This document shows, one piece after another, positions 7,072-14,384 of a stretch of DNA of 21,179 nucleotides; within the stretch, counting starts at the first letter, position 1; each line of letters starts with the position of its first letter. The DNA comes from JBBSEZ01 sp038239195 (GTDB lineage Bacteria > Planctomycetota > Planctomycetia > Gemmatales > Gemmataceae). The notes beneath the pieces were generated by a model that saw only the letters and a list, made by a program, of their open reading frames with translations, ran no database searches and was not told the origin of the DNA. Made by a program: the position numbers and the translations under genes. The stretch lies in assembly GCA_038239195.1 (NCBI GenBank), contig JBBSEZ010000142.1, positions 1 to 21,179 on the forward strand, in the 5' to 3' direction.

Positions 7072-7649
7072 GGCTGCCCCTGGCCAAATCTCTCGAAGGA
7101 AAAAATGACTCTCCGCGTCGCGAGCCCGACAACGACCACGTAGCCGTCGATCCCATAGGGGTTGGCCTGGAGCTGCCGAACCTTCTCCCGGTGCCGGGCC
7201 TCCAGGTCTGTTCCCATGGTGCCGCTGATTTCCAGGCCGAGCTCCTGCGTCCCTTGCCACACCCAGTAATCGAAGCGGTCCCCTTGAGCCGCGACGGCGT
7301 GGAGACGAAGTCCACCATAGTGGTAGATGACCGCACACGCCACGCCCAGGGCGGCCCATTCCGTGAGCGGGCTCTCCTGAATGGCAAGCGGCAGTTGAGG
7401 CACGCTCTCGATCCCCCACCACAGGCGCAACTGCCGCTCTTCCTTTTCTTCCTGGATCCCCCGCAACTCCACCCCCAAGAGCGCTTCGGTGTCCTCGGGG
7501 CGTGTCTGGAGTCGAGTCACGGCGAAGGGGACGAATAGGTGCGTGGCGATCGCCTGGACTTCGCCGATCGTTTCCAGACGAAAGGAGCCCACGACGGATT
7601 GTCCCCTTTCCCCTCGCGCCCGCGTTTGGTGAGGGGCAGTTCCTGCCAC
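7068..7649 (-). CDS. Hypothetical protein, 193 aa, coupled to the TPR-like gene
   Basis: The frame starts at a GTG at 7649, with GAGGG six bases upstream; there is no ATG alternative before the conserved-looking part. Residues about 20-90 contain beta-strand-like segments and a Glu-rich stretch (G-I-Q-E-E-K-E-E-R-Q-L-R-L). A hydrophobic helix follows (A-A-L-G-V-A-C-A-V-I-Y-H-Y-G-G), then D-R-F-D-Y-W-V and L-G-L-E-I-S-G-T-M, a helix E-A-R-H-R-E-K-V-R-Q-L, and a core strand G-Y-V-V-V-V-G. The D-Y-W ... E-x-S spacing loosely recalls a nuclease-like core, but the lysine is absent. I do not recognise the family. It forms a two-gene unit with the next gene and lies upstream of, and co-directional with, hsdR. 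Confidence 0.65.
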   Translation of the reverse strand: MAGTAPHQTRARGERGQSVVGSFRLETIGEVQAIATHLFVPFAVTRLQTRPEDTEALLGVELRGIQEEKEERQLRLWWGIESVPQLPLAIQESPLTEWAALGVACAVIYHYGGLRLHAVAAQGDRFDYWVWQGTQELGLEISGTMGTDLEARHREKVRQLQANPYGIDGYVVVVGLATRRVIFSFERFGQGQP

Positions 7650-7665
7650 CCTTCACCCTCGGCTG

Positions 7666-7671
7666 ATTATA
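7666..7671 (-). promoter_or_regulatory. Possible -10 box for the 193/138-aa gene pair
   Basis: On the minus strand a perfect TATAAT lies 16 bases before the GTG at 7649, in a locally AT-rich spot. No good -35 element is present at 16-18 bases spacing (CTCCCC occurs there), so the call is weak. Confidence 0.22.
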
Positions 7672-7943
7672 ACGACCGATCCCATGTCGGGGAGCCCGAC
7701 GTTCGCAGAGAGGACGACGGGAGGACGCGATCCTCCTCGTCCGGGCCTCTCGGCCCGCTTCTTGTCGGTCAACTCTCCTCGGTCCCTTGCGGTCCCGGCG
7801 CCGGGGGGGGCGTCGAAAATCCTGTTCTCGCTCGGCGTATTCTCTGGCATGCGAGCCCCGCCGCCACGATCGGCTTCGCGGCCAGGGGCCACGCGGGAGA
7901 ACGGTCGCCTCAGCAAGAGCGCCCCGGCCCCCGACTTTTTGCG

Positions 7944-7972
7944 TTGCGCGCAAGTGCGGGGTGCGGTAGAAT
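7944..7972 (+). promoter_or_regulatory. Sigma70-like promoter for the STAS gene
   Basis: TTGCGC (7944-7949) and TAGAAT (7967-7972) are separated by exactly 17 bases, and the -10 box ends 43 bases before the STAS ATG. Each hexamer has four or five consensus bases. It is the best housekeeping-type promoter match I found in the window. Confidence 0.5.
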
Positions 7973-8015
7973 GCAAGAAGATGGGCCACCTGGCAAACGA
8001 GCAGCGGAGGAACTC

Positions 8016-8405
8016 ATGTCCGAGCAGCGGTTTCGCTACGTGCAACCCAGCACGGAGCAAGGCGTCCTCGTGTTGACCCTGTCCCCTTCCCGGCTGGAGG
8101 GAGACGAGATGGCCCAGGCCATCTCCGTGGAACTGCAGGCCGCCGTCGCGCAGGCCGCAGCGAAGAACGTGGCCATCAACCTCGAGCACGTCGATTACCT
8201 GACCAGCGCCAACTTCCGGCCCTTCCTCACCCTGCGGAGACACCTCCTCGAGACGGGTGGACGGCTGGCCCTCTGCAACCTGTCCGAGACCGTCCTCGAA
8301 GCCTTCCAGGTCACCCGCATGGTCGGCTCCCTCGGCGCCCCCTCGGGGATCTTCGAGGCCCAGCCGGACGTCGGCGCGGCCGTCGCCAGCCTCCTGCGAG
8401 GCTAG
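8016..8405 (+). CDS. STAS-domain protein (anti-sigma-factor-antagonist-like)
   Basis: The 129-aa protein spans a single STAS domain. It has an N-terminal strand pair (G-V-L-V-L-T-L), a helix with A-Q-A-I-S-V-E-L-Q-A-A-V, the core strand V-A-I-N-L-E-H-V-D-Y-L-T-S64-A-N-F, then G-G-R-L-A-L-C-N-L and a final amphipathic helix. Ser64 occupies the position phosphorylated in SpoIIAA/RsbV-type antagonists, which bind anti-sigma kinases when unphosphorylated. The Asn two residues later replaces the usual Gly. The start at 8016 has GGAGG five bases upstream and a promoter at 7944-7972. No cognate kinase or phosphatase is adjacent, so its partner lies elsewhere. Roles in partner-switching or stress signalling fit the family but are not shown here. 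Confidence 0.8.
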   Translation: MSEQRFRYVQPSTEQGVLVLTLSPSRLEGDEMAQAISVELQAAVAQAAAKNVAINLEHVDYLTSANFRPFLTLRRHLLETGGRLALCNLSETVLEAFQVTRMVGSLGAPSGIFEAQPDVGAAVASLLRG

Positions 8406-8479
8406 GGCCGCCCCGCACCAGCCCAAGGGCGCTCGGTGTCCGGCGGGAACCGAGCCATCCGGCCTCGTGGGAGCACCCG

Positions 8480-9061
8480 ATGGACGCGACCGCCGCCTCC
8501 GCCCTGTTCGCCTGGCTCAACCGCGAGGTGTGGCTGGTGACGGCCGCTGCCGATGGCCTGCGGGGGGGCCTGATCGCCACCTTCGTCAGCGAGGCCTCCC
8601 TCGTGCCGGAGCTCCCCCGCGTCGTGGTCGGCCTGGCCCGGCAACACCGCACCTGGGAGCTGGTCCAGGCCAGCCGCGCCTTTGCGCTCCACCTCCTCGG
8701 CGAGGAGCAGATCGAGTTGGTATGGCGCTTCGGGCTGAGCTCGGCTCGCGACGCCGACAAGTTCGCCGGGCTGGACGTCCACGCCGACGCGACGGGCAGC
8801 CCGCTGCTCGAGCAAGCCATCGGCTGGCTCGACTGCCGCGTGGAGGCGAGCCTCGACAGCGGGGACCGCACGCTCTACCTGGCGGAGGTAATGCAAGGGC
8901 GAGTGACCCACTACGGGCCCCCCCTCACCACGAAACGAATGCTGGAACTGGCGCCCCCGGACCATCTGGCGGAGCTGAAGCGCCAGCGCCACCTCGACAG
9001 TTCGCGCGATGCGGAGGCGATCCTCGCCTGGCGCCATCGAAGCACGAAGGAGGAAGGATGA
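8480..9061 (+). CDS. Flavin reductase-like FMN-binding protein
   Basis: At 193 aa this has the length and layout of the flavin reductase-like (split-barrel FMN-binding) family: an opening strand V-W-L-V-T-A-A-A-D-G, then G-G-L-I-A-T-F-V-S-E-A-S and P-R-V-V-V-G-L-A-R. The middle has F-A-L-H-L-L-G-E-E-Q-I-E-L-V-W-R-F-G and L-D-C-R-V-E-A, followed by Y-L-A-E-V. Family members reduce free flavin with NAD(P)H, or act as the small component of two-component monooxygenases; some bind FMN or haem for other uses. The start at 8480 follows GGGAG and lies 74 bases after the STAS gene, so the two may share a transcript. The usual T-x-S-F-x-P motif is replaced by F-V-S-E-A-S, so substrate is unclear. Confidence 0.75.
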   Translation: MDATAASALFAWLNREVWLVTAAADGLRGGLIATFVSEASLVPELPRVVVGLARQHRTWELVQASRAFALHLLGEEQIELVWRFGLSSARDADKFAGLDVHADATGSPLLEQAIGWLDCRVEASLDSGDRTLYLAEVMQGRVTHYGPPLTTKRMLELAPPDHLAELKRQRHLDSSRDAEAILAWRHRSTKEEG

Positions 9062-9110
9062 GAACAACGGGCCTGTTCAGGGCTCGCCCGCGCGGGTAAC
9101 ATCGACGAGC

Positions 9111-9689
9111 ATGGAAGAGCAGACGATCACCCACGGCGACCTTGCCGCCAAGATCGCGCGTCTGGTCGAGGAGCGCGGCTGGAACCAGGAGGAGTTCGCG
9201 CGCATCGCCCGCCTCAATCGCCACACCGCGCGTCAGATCCTCCTCCCCGGCGGGCAACGCCGCCTCCGCAACGCCACCGTCTCCGCCTGCGCCAAGGCCC
9301 TCGGCCTGACGGTGAACGACCTGCGCACTCACTCGCTCGAGCGCTTGCTGCCGCGCATGGCCGACGGCGCCTCCAACGGCGCCGAAGACGCCGTGCGCCG
9401 GATGTATGGGCTGGCGACTCAGCCGGAGCTCCGCGCCTGGATGGAGCGCAACCCCGACCGGGCCCGGCAACTGTCCGAGGAGGAGATCGACGAGGTGCTG
9501 TCGCGCCAGGGCGACGATGGCCCGCTCGTGGCCGTCGGCGTCGATGCGTTCGTCAAACGCATCGAGCGGCGCCGCAAACTGGTGCAGCAGGTCCACGCCA
9601 TCACCGACACCGAATACATCGACCTGCTCGAACAGTTTGTCGCCCTCCTCCACGACAAGGTGCGCCCCGCCCGCGAGCAAGGCGGATGA
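9111..9689 (+). CDS. XRE-family helix-turn-helix transcriptional regulator
   Basis: The 192-aa product begins M-E-E-Q-T-I-T-H-G-D-L. Residues about 9-68 form a Cro/C1-type helix-turn-helix: L-A-A-K-I-A-R-L-V-E-E-R-G-W-N-Q-E-E-F-A-R, a recognition helix around N-R-H-T-A-R-Q-I-L, then L-R-N-A-T-V-S-A-C-A-K-A-L-G-L-T-V-N-D-L. The remaining 120 residues are helical and charged, without a recognisable sensor domain, and may mediate dimerisation. I start at 9111 rather than upstream because the extra head is Arg-rich and lies in the flavin reductase 3' end. The start has only a weak ribosome binding site. It follows the flavin reductase gene by 49 bases. Its target is unknown; the adjacent MFS exporter is a plausible candidate. 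Confidence 0.8.
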   Translation: MEEQTITHGDLAAKIARLVEERGWNQEEFARIARLNRHTARQILLPGGQRRLRNATVSACAKALGLTVNDLRTHSLERLLPRMADGASNGAEDAVRRMYGLATQPELRAWMERNPDRARQLSEEEIDEVLSRQGDDGPLVAVGVDAFVKRIERRRKLVQQVHAITDTEYIDLLEQFVALLHDKVRPAREQGG

Positions 9690-9691
9690 GA

Positions 9692-9826
9692 AGAAGAGGA
9701 ATTAGCCACAGATGAACACAGATGAACACAGATGAAAGAAGGAAGGATAGTAGAACGATCAGATCTTCTGTCCTCTGCTGTCTTATCTGTGTTTATCTGT
9801 GTTCATCTGTGGCTAATTCCTCTTCT
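9692..9826. repeat. Long inverted repeat with tandem CACAGATGAA units
   Basis: The left arm (9692-9735) and right arm (9783-9826) are reverse complements over about 43 bases with one or two mismatches, and flank a loop of about 47 bases. Each arm holds three near-identical ten-base units (CACAGATGAA or its complement) beside GGAATTAGC. The element is AT-richer than the genes around it. It fills nearly all of the gap between the XRE and MFS genes. Similar CCACAGATGAACACAGATG-type dispersed repeats are familiar from environmental bacterial genomes. It could be a non-autonomous element, a processing or termination hairpin, or both; no transposase or target duplication is visible. Confidence 0.8.
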
Positions 9827-9873
9827 CTCTTCTTCTCTTGACCGCGCCACCCGTTCGGCCCTAATGTACGAGC

Positions 9874-11172
9874 ATGGCCACAGAGACCACGCCGGGCGGC
9901 CCGGCCCGCAGCCCCACCTTCCCTCTTTCTCCCGAGACTTCCGGTCGCTGGCGCCCGGGCACCTTCCGCGCCCTGCGCCACCCCAACTATCGGCTCTACT
10001 TCCTGGGCCAACTCGTGTCCCTCACCGGGTCGTGGGTGCAGGCGGCCGCCCTCACCTGGGTCGCCTACGAGCTGACCGGCCAGAACCGCTTCACAGCCCT
10101 CGTCGCCGCCGCCCAGGTAGTGCCGACCCTGCTGCTGGGCGTCTGGGGCGGGGGGCTCGCCGACCGCTTGCCCCGCCGCGCGCTGATCTTCGGCACCCAG
10201 ACGGCCTTGCTCGCGCTGGCGGGCCTGCTCGGGGCCTTGGTCCTGATGGGCCTGGCGACGCCCGCCGCGCTCCTCGGCATCGCCGCGCTGATCGGAGTCG
10301 TCAACGCGGTCGATACGCCGACGCGCCTGGCCTTCGTCATCGACATGGTCGGCCGCGACGACCTCGCCAACGCCATCGCCCTCAACTCGCTGCTTTTCAA
10401 CGTCGCCCGCGCCGTCGGCCCCGCAGTCAGCGCCGGGCTCTTGCCCTGGCTGGGCGCCGGGCCGTGCTTCCTCCTCAACGGCCTCACTTTCGTCGCCGTC
10501 CTCGTCGCCCTGGCGCACATGCGCCTGCCGGCGAGGGCCACCCCCCTCGTTCAGCGCCACGAGGCCCACTCGCTGCGCGAGGGCTTCCGCCACCTGGCGC
10601 GGCAGCGCCCCCTCTTGCTGTTGCTGCTGCTGGCGGGGGCGATGGCCTTCTTCGGCTGGCCGGTGCTCTCGCTGCTCCCCGACGTATCGGTCAAGCGCCT
10701 CGGGGCAGGCAACGCCGGCTATTCGTGGATGCTCAGCGCCGTAGGCCTGGGCGCCCTCCTGGGGGCGCTCGCCGTCGCCTCGCTCAGCTCGCCGCGCTGG
10801 CGCTTCCCGCTCCTCGGGGCCGGCGTCGTGCTGGGCGCTGCGGGGCTGGGCGGGCTGAGCCTGGCCCGGGAGCTGCCGCTCGCGGTCGGCTGCTGCGTTC
10901 TGATGGGTGGCGGGCTGATCCTGTTCTTCGCCACGGGCCAGGCGGCGATGCAGCTCGGCTCCGACGACCACAACCGCGGGCGGATCATGGGCATCTGGCT
11001 GATGGTGCTGAGCGGGGCACACCCGCTGGGCCACCTGAGCGCCGGACAGGTCGCCGACACGTGGGGCGTGGCGCCGGTACTCGGCTTGCAGGCGGCCGGC
11101 ATCGCGGTTGCGGGGGCGTGCGTCTTGCTTCTGGCGCTCGCCAGGCCCGGCGAAGCGCCCCAGGCCCGGTGA
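9874..11172 (+). CDS. Major facilitator superfamily transporter (EntS-like, MFS_3 type)
   Basis: This 432-aa integral membrane protein has 10-12 predicted transmembrane helices after a 30-residue cytoplasmic head. Helix one (Y-R-L-Y-F-L-G-Q-L-V-S-L-T-G-S-W-V-Q) is typical of the EntS/MFS_3 branch. The loop G-G-L-A-D-R-L-P-R-R between helices two and three is the MFS motif A. V-V-N-A-V-D-T-P-T-R-L-A-F matches the D-x-P-x-R motif of this branch. A long polar loop near residue 210 separates the two halves. Family members export siderophores, drugs or other small molecules using the proton gradient; the substrate here is unknown. The ATG at 9874 lies soon after the long inverted repeat, and the XRE regulator is its upstream neighbour. 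Confidence 0.88.
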   Translation: MATETTPGGPARSPTFPLSPETSGRWRPGTFRALRHPNYRLYFLGQLVSLTGSWVQAAALTWVAYELTGQNRFTALVAAAQVVPTLLLGVWGGGLADRLPRRALIFGTQTALLALAGLLGALVLMGLATPAALLGIAALIGVVNAVDTPTRLAFVIDMVGRDDLANAIALNSLLFNVARAVGPAVSAGLLPWLGAGPCFLLNGLTFVAVLVALAHMRLPARATPLVQRHEAHSLREGFRHLARQRPLLLLLLLAGAMAFFGWPVLSLLPDVSVKRLGAGNAGYSWMLSAVGLGALLGALAVASLSSPRWRFPLLGAGVVLGAAGLGGLSLARELPLAVGCCVLMGGGLILFFATGQAAMQLGSDDHNRGRIMGIWLMVLSGAHPLGHLSAGQVADTWGVAPVLGLQAAGIAVAGACVLLLALARPGEAPQAR

Positions 11173-11180
11173 TGCCCGCG

Positions 11181-11666
11181 TTAGCACGCCCGGCGCGGAG
11201 GCGCGGGCGCGCTTTCGGCGCCGGGCGGGAGGGGTTGCGTCGCCTCGGGAGCGGCCGGCTCGTCGCGGATGACCGGCAGGCGGAGCACCACGGTAACGCC
11301 GATCAGCCCCAGCACGATCAGCATCGCGACCAGATACCAGGGCAGGTTGCCGAAGTAGGCGCTGGAGGAGATCGCCACGACCACGAGCAGCACCGCCGTC
11401 ACCTTGACCCGGGGGCGCACCGCACGGTACTGCTGCCAGTCGCGAAGCAGCGGGCCGAACACGCGCGAGCGCAGCAGCCAGGCGTTGAGCGCCGGAGAGG
11501 AGCGCACGAAGAAGTAGCTGGCCAGGAGCAGGAACGGCGTGGTGGGCAGGACGGGGGTCACGACGCCGACGGCGCCGAGGAAGACGAAGAAGAGGCCGAG
11601 GAAGACGTAGAGCACGCGCCGCCAGCCGGTGACGGTCGGAGGTGGGGCGAGGCCGTGGTCCTGCAT
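11181..11666 (-). CDS. YbaN/DUF454 family inner-membrane protein
   Basis: The 161-aa protein carries the DUF454 signature: a first helix (V-L-Y-V-F-L-G-L-F-F-V-F-L-G), then G-V-V-T-P-V-L-P-T-T-P-F-L-L-L-A-S-Y-F-F-V-R-S-S-P and N-A-W-L-L-R-S-R-V-F-G, then L-R-D-W. Two more hydrophobic helices follow (A-V-L-L-V-V-V-A-I-S and L-V-A-M-L-I-V-L-G-L). The C-terminal tail is Pro/Ala-rich and probably disordered. The start at 11666 has GGAG eight bases upstream; the frame is open back to 11762 without support. The family has no settled function. It converges on the MFS gene with only eight bases between stops, so transcripts probably end within each other. Confidence 0.85.
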   Translation of the reverse strand: MQDHGLAPPPTVTGWRRVLYVFLGLFFVFLGAVGVVTPVLPTTPFLLLASYFFVRSSPALNAWLLRSRVFGPLLRDWQQYRAVRPRVKVTAVLLVVVAISSSAYFGNLPWYLVAMLIVLGLIGVTVVLRLPVIRDEPAAPEATQPLPPGAESAPAPPRRAC

Positions 11667-11872
11667 GCGCGCGGCTCCGGGAAATGAGGGGAGGGCGGCG
11701 CCCTCCCCTTCAGTATAGCCGCCTCGGGTGCCGCACGCCTCCGCGACGCCAAGATGCCGCAACTTGGGAGGTTCGTCGCCCCTCGTACTTCCCCGCGCAA
11801 CGAAAGAGCGGAGTGACGGGGGAGAACGACCCGCCTCTCCGCTCGTCAGGAAGACAGCCCGGCCCGGGCGCG

Positions 11873-13165
11873 TCAGCGGGACGTGCCAGAGTCGTTACCG
11901 AACGCGCGCTGATGCAGGTTGGCGATGATCGAGCGGGCCTCGTTCCAGTAGCGGCTGCGGGCGAGCCGCTCGAGCTGCTCGGCGGTGCCGCGGCGCTCCT
12001 GCTCGGTCGCCTCGGCGAAGGCGACGCCGGCCCGGCGCAGCAGCGGGTCGTCGCGCAGGACGTAGAGCGGGACGGCCGTGCTGCTCTCCAGATAGCGGCC
12101 CGTCATCTGCAGGCCGATCACCTGGTGCGTTTCGAGGTCGAGCAGCGGGGCGCCGGCGTTCTGGCCCAGGGGAGCGCAGTCGTGGCGCAGGAGCTGGACC
12201 TCGTGGAAGGTCAGCGCGCCGCGCAACTGGCCCGGCTGGACGCGCTTGACGTTGTACACGTCGCGGAAGATGCGGGCGATCGCCTCCGGTTCGTTGCGGC
12301 GGGCATCGCGCACCGGGTAGCCGATCAGGTAGGCCGGCCGGCCCTCGAGGCGCTGCGGCCGCTCGGCGGCCAGGGCCAGCGGGGCGGGGGAGGAGCCGTT
12401 GCCCTGCGGCCGTTCGACCTCGAGCAGGGCCAGGTCGTACGTGTCGTGAACGCCGACGACGGCGCGGACGCGGTAGCCGGCGCTGGCGACGTCCTGGTAG
12501 GCCGTGCGGTAGTTCATCCACGTGCTGATGCCGGGGCGGAACTGCCAGCCGCCGTTGCGATTCTCGACGAACAGCTCGGCGACGCGGCGCGTCGTCATCA
12601 GCGTGTTGTCGTTGACCAGGAAGGCGGTGCCCGCCCAGTCGTACTCGGGATGGCCGAGCAGCTCGATGCGGCCGACCCCGCGCGCGGCCATCTCGATGTC
12701 CTCGCGCTGGTCTTCGAGCAGGTTCCACGAGGGCGGGGGGCTGGCCAGATCGGGGCCGTTGACCAGGACGGCGGGCCGGCCGTAGAGCAGCAGCACGCAC
12801 TCCAGCCCCAGCACCTCCTCCGGCGTAAGGTTGGCGGCCTCGTTGCGGGCGGCCTTTTCCAGCCCCACGGCGCCGACCTCGAGGAGCTGCCCGGTCGCCT
12901 CGCGCTGCTGCCCGCGCTCGGGCTCGCCGGCGGTCCGCCCGAGCTCCAGCTCGGTCAGGGTGGTGCGCTCCGTGGTGTACGTCGTCCCGGCGCTTTCCTC
13001 GCGCCCCGCTTCGCGGACCGCCCTCCGGGCCGCGCCGCGCACGTGGGCCGGCTCTTGCCAGCCGCGCAACTCCTGCCGATCCTGCCGCACCATGTGCAGC
13101 ACGTCCTCCACGCGCTCGCCGAAAAACTCCCGAACGCGCTGCACGACCATCTGTCTGCGATCCAT
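11873..13165 (-). CDS. Trypsin-like protein lacking catalytic His and Ser (pseudoprotease)
   Basis: The 430-aa protein starts at ATG 13165, with GGAGG seven bases upstream. Residues 1-60 are helical and charged, resembling a small adaptor domain. A linker follows, and residues about 165-365 read as a chymotrypsin-fold domain: G-T-A-F-L-V (179-184), M-T-T-R-R194-V-A-E-L-F, D-T-Y-D244-L-A-L-L, I-G-Y-P, and H-D-C-A-P-L-G-Q-N-A337-G-A-P with V-I-G-L-Q. Active relatives read T-N-R-H-V-A and H-D-C-S-T-L-G-G-N-S-G-S-P at these places. So the nucleophile Ser is Ala and the base His is Arg, while Asp is kept. There is no signal peptide, so the protein is probably cytoplasmic. The open frame, good start and intact fold elements argue for a functional binding or signalling protein rather than decay. 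Confidence 0.8.
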   Translation of the reverse strand: MDRRQMVVQRVREFFGERVEDVLHMVRQDRQELRGWQEPAHVRGAARRAVREAGREESAGTTYTTERTTLTELELGRTAGEPERGQQREATGQLLEVGAVGLEKAARNEAANLTPEEVLGLECVLLLYGRPAVLVNGPDLASPPPSWNLLEDQREDIEMAARGVGRIELLGHPEYDWAGTAFLVNDNTLMTTRRVAELFVENRNGGWQFRPGISTWMNYRTAYQDVASAGYRVRAVVGVHDTYDLALLEVERPQGNGSSPAPLALAAERPQRLEGRPAYLIGYPVRDARRNEPEAIARIFRDVYNVKRVQPGQLRGALTFHEVQLLRHDCAPLGQNAGAPLLDLETHQVIGLQMTGRYLESSTAVPLYVLRDDPLLRRAGVAFAEATEQERRGTAEQLERLARSRYWNEARSIIANLHQRAFGNDSGTSR

Positions 13166-13635
13166 GCCGAGCCCTCCGTTGGGGAGAGGTGCCGTCCCGG
13201 CGCCTCTCAATCCGTGGACAAGTCCTTGACCACTGGGGCGAACGTAATGGCACTGCGCGGTTGAAGGACGGAGTGGCTCGCATCCATGCGATTGGAGCTC
13301 CTGCACGATCGAGAGGGACGAGGCCACCTCGCGAATCGGGTGGATCGCGGAGAGCCGGGCCCGGAAAGGGGGATCATCGGAAGAGATCGCCGCGAGGAAG
13401 TGTCCTCGCGAGCGGAAGGGCCCCCGTCGAATCGGGCTCGGGCATCCTGCACGACCAGCCCCCGAAGGGGCCCGCATTCCAATACGCTCCGCTTGAACCG
13501 ATGGGATGATGGTAATCGCCGCGAACGAGTTGTCAAGGAAATCTTCGGATTATTCGCCGCATGGACGCCCGGCGCCGCCCCGCGTACATTCGACCTTGTG
13601 TCTCCGCGTCGCTCACCGTTGAAGGGGGGAAGCTC
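13166..13635. other. Divergent intergenic region without a supported gene
   Basis: These 470 bases lie between the minus-strand pseudoprotease and the plus-strand SGNH gene. It should hold both promoters, but I see only weak candidates, such as TTGTCA near 13530 with a poor -10. An eight-base-pair perfect hairpin lies at 13391-13410. Frames crossing it have no usable starts and look like high-GC read-through. Confidence 0.5.
13391..13410. repeat. Perfect 8-bp hairpin CGCGAGGA-AGTG-TCCTCGCG
   Basis: CGCGAGGA (13391-13398) and TCCTCGCG (13403-13410) pair perfectly around the four-base loop AGTG. No T-tract follows on either strand, so an intrinsic terminator is unlikely. An operator or leader structure in the divergent promoter region is possible. 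Confidence 0.4.
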
Positions 13636-14364
13636 ATGATCTCGATTTCGCGTCGCTTCTTGCTGGTCGGCCTCGTCGGCCTGTTCGCGCTGCCCGGGGC
13701 GGCCGTGCGGGCGGAGGAGAAGAAGCCGGCCCACGGCGCCGTCACCGCGACGGCCCGCAAGGACGCCTGGTGGGCCAACCGCCACCAGAGCTTCGTGAAT
13801 CGCGCCAAGAAGGGCGACGTGGACGTCGTCTTCCTGGGCGATTCGATCACGCAAGGCTGGGAAGGCGCCGGCCGGGCCGCCTGGAAGAAGAACTTCGCGC
13901 CGCTCAAGGCGGCCAACTTCGGCATCGGCGGCGACCAGACGGGCCACGTGCTCTGGCGCATCACCGAGGGCAAGGAGCTGGAGCCGATCAACCCAAAGCT
14001 GTTCGTGGTGATGATCGGCACCAACAACGGGCACAGCGCCGCGCAGGTTGCCGAAGGCGTCGAGGCCATCGTCCAGGAGTTGCGGCGACAGAAGCCCAAC
14101 GCCAAGGTGCTGGTGCTGGGCATCTTCCCGCGCGACGCCAACGCGAAGGCGGGCATCCGCGGCAAGATCAAGGACACCAACGCCCGCATCGCCAAGTTTG
14201 CCGACGGCAAGAAGGTCTTCTACCTGGACATTGGCCCCAAGTTCCTCAGCGAGGACGGTACGCTGACCAAGGAGGTCATGCCCGACTTCCTGCACCTCTC
14301 GCCCAAGGGCTACGAGATCTGGGCCGAGGCCACCAAGCCGACGATCGAGAAGTTGCTCAAGTGA
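13636..14364 (+). CDS. Exported SGNH/GDSL hydrolase (PAF acetylhydrolase-like)
   Basis: The 242-aa precursor starts at ATG 13636 after GGGGGA. An Arg-Arg signal peptide with a hydrophobic core ends A-A-V-R-A near residue 26. The SGNH blocks are all present: G-D-S70-I-T-Q-G-W (nucleophile), N-F-G-I-G-G-D-Q-T (block II Gly), G-T-N130-N (block III Asn) and D217-F-L-H220-L-S (catalytic pair). The spacing and the G-D-S-I-T-Q-G-W motif resemble the PAF-acetylhydrolase subunit-like and acetyl-xylan or sialate esterase members. It is therefore likely an extracytoplasmic esterase acting on acetylated sugars or lipids; the exact substrate is not visible. It lies 134 bases upstream of the S9 peptidase gene on the same strand. 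Confidence 0.9.
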   Translation: MISISRRFLLVGLVGLFALPGAAVRAEEKKPAHGAVTATARKDAWWANRHQSFVNRAKKGDVDVVFLGDSITQGWEGAGRAAWKKNFAPLKAANFGIGGDQTGHVLWRITEGKELEPINPKLFVVMIGTNNGHSAAQVAEGVEAIVQELRRQKPNAKVLVLGIFPRDANAKAGIRGKIKDTNARIAKFADGKKVFYLDIGPKFLSEDGTLTKEVMPDFLHLSPKGYEIWAEATKPTIEKLLK

Positions 14365-14384
14365 CGCAGAGAATTTGAACAGAA

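Larger units (their letters stand above)
7650..8015. other. Divergent intergenic region without a supported gene
   Basis: These 366 bases separate the minus-strand pair from the plus-strand STAS gene. Open frames cross it on both strands, but they are Arg/Pro/Gly-rich, have no start signals and look like high-GC read-through. The only signals I see are the two promoter candidates described separately and a C/G homopolymer run near 7800. Confidence 0.5.

Noticed and set aside
9692..9826. CRISPR array, suggested by short tandem units
   Set aside because: Units are ten bases in direct tandem with no spacers, and the two blocks are inverted relative to each other.
9801..9900. Antisense small RNA or toxin near the long inverted repeat
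   Set aside because: No promoter, terminator or coding signal beyond the repeat itself.
9732..11687. 651-codon plus-strand frame overlapping the MFS gene
   Set aside because: It is a shadow frame. The transmembrane pattern and MFS motifs are in the 9874 frame.
11642..13264. 540-codon plus-strand frame opposite the trypsin-fold gene
   Set aside because: Antisense shadow. The minus strand carries recognisable fold motifs and a GGAGG start signal.
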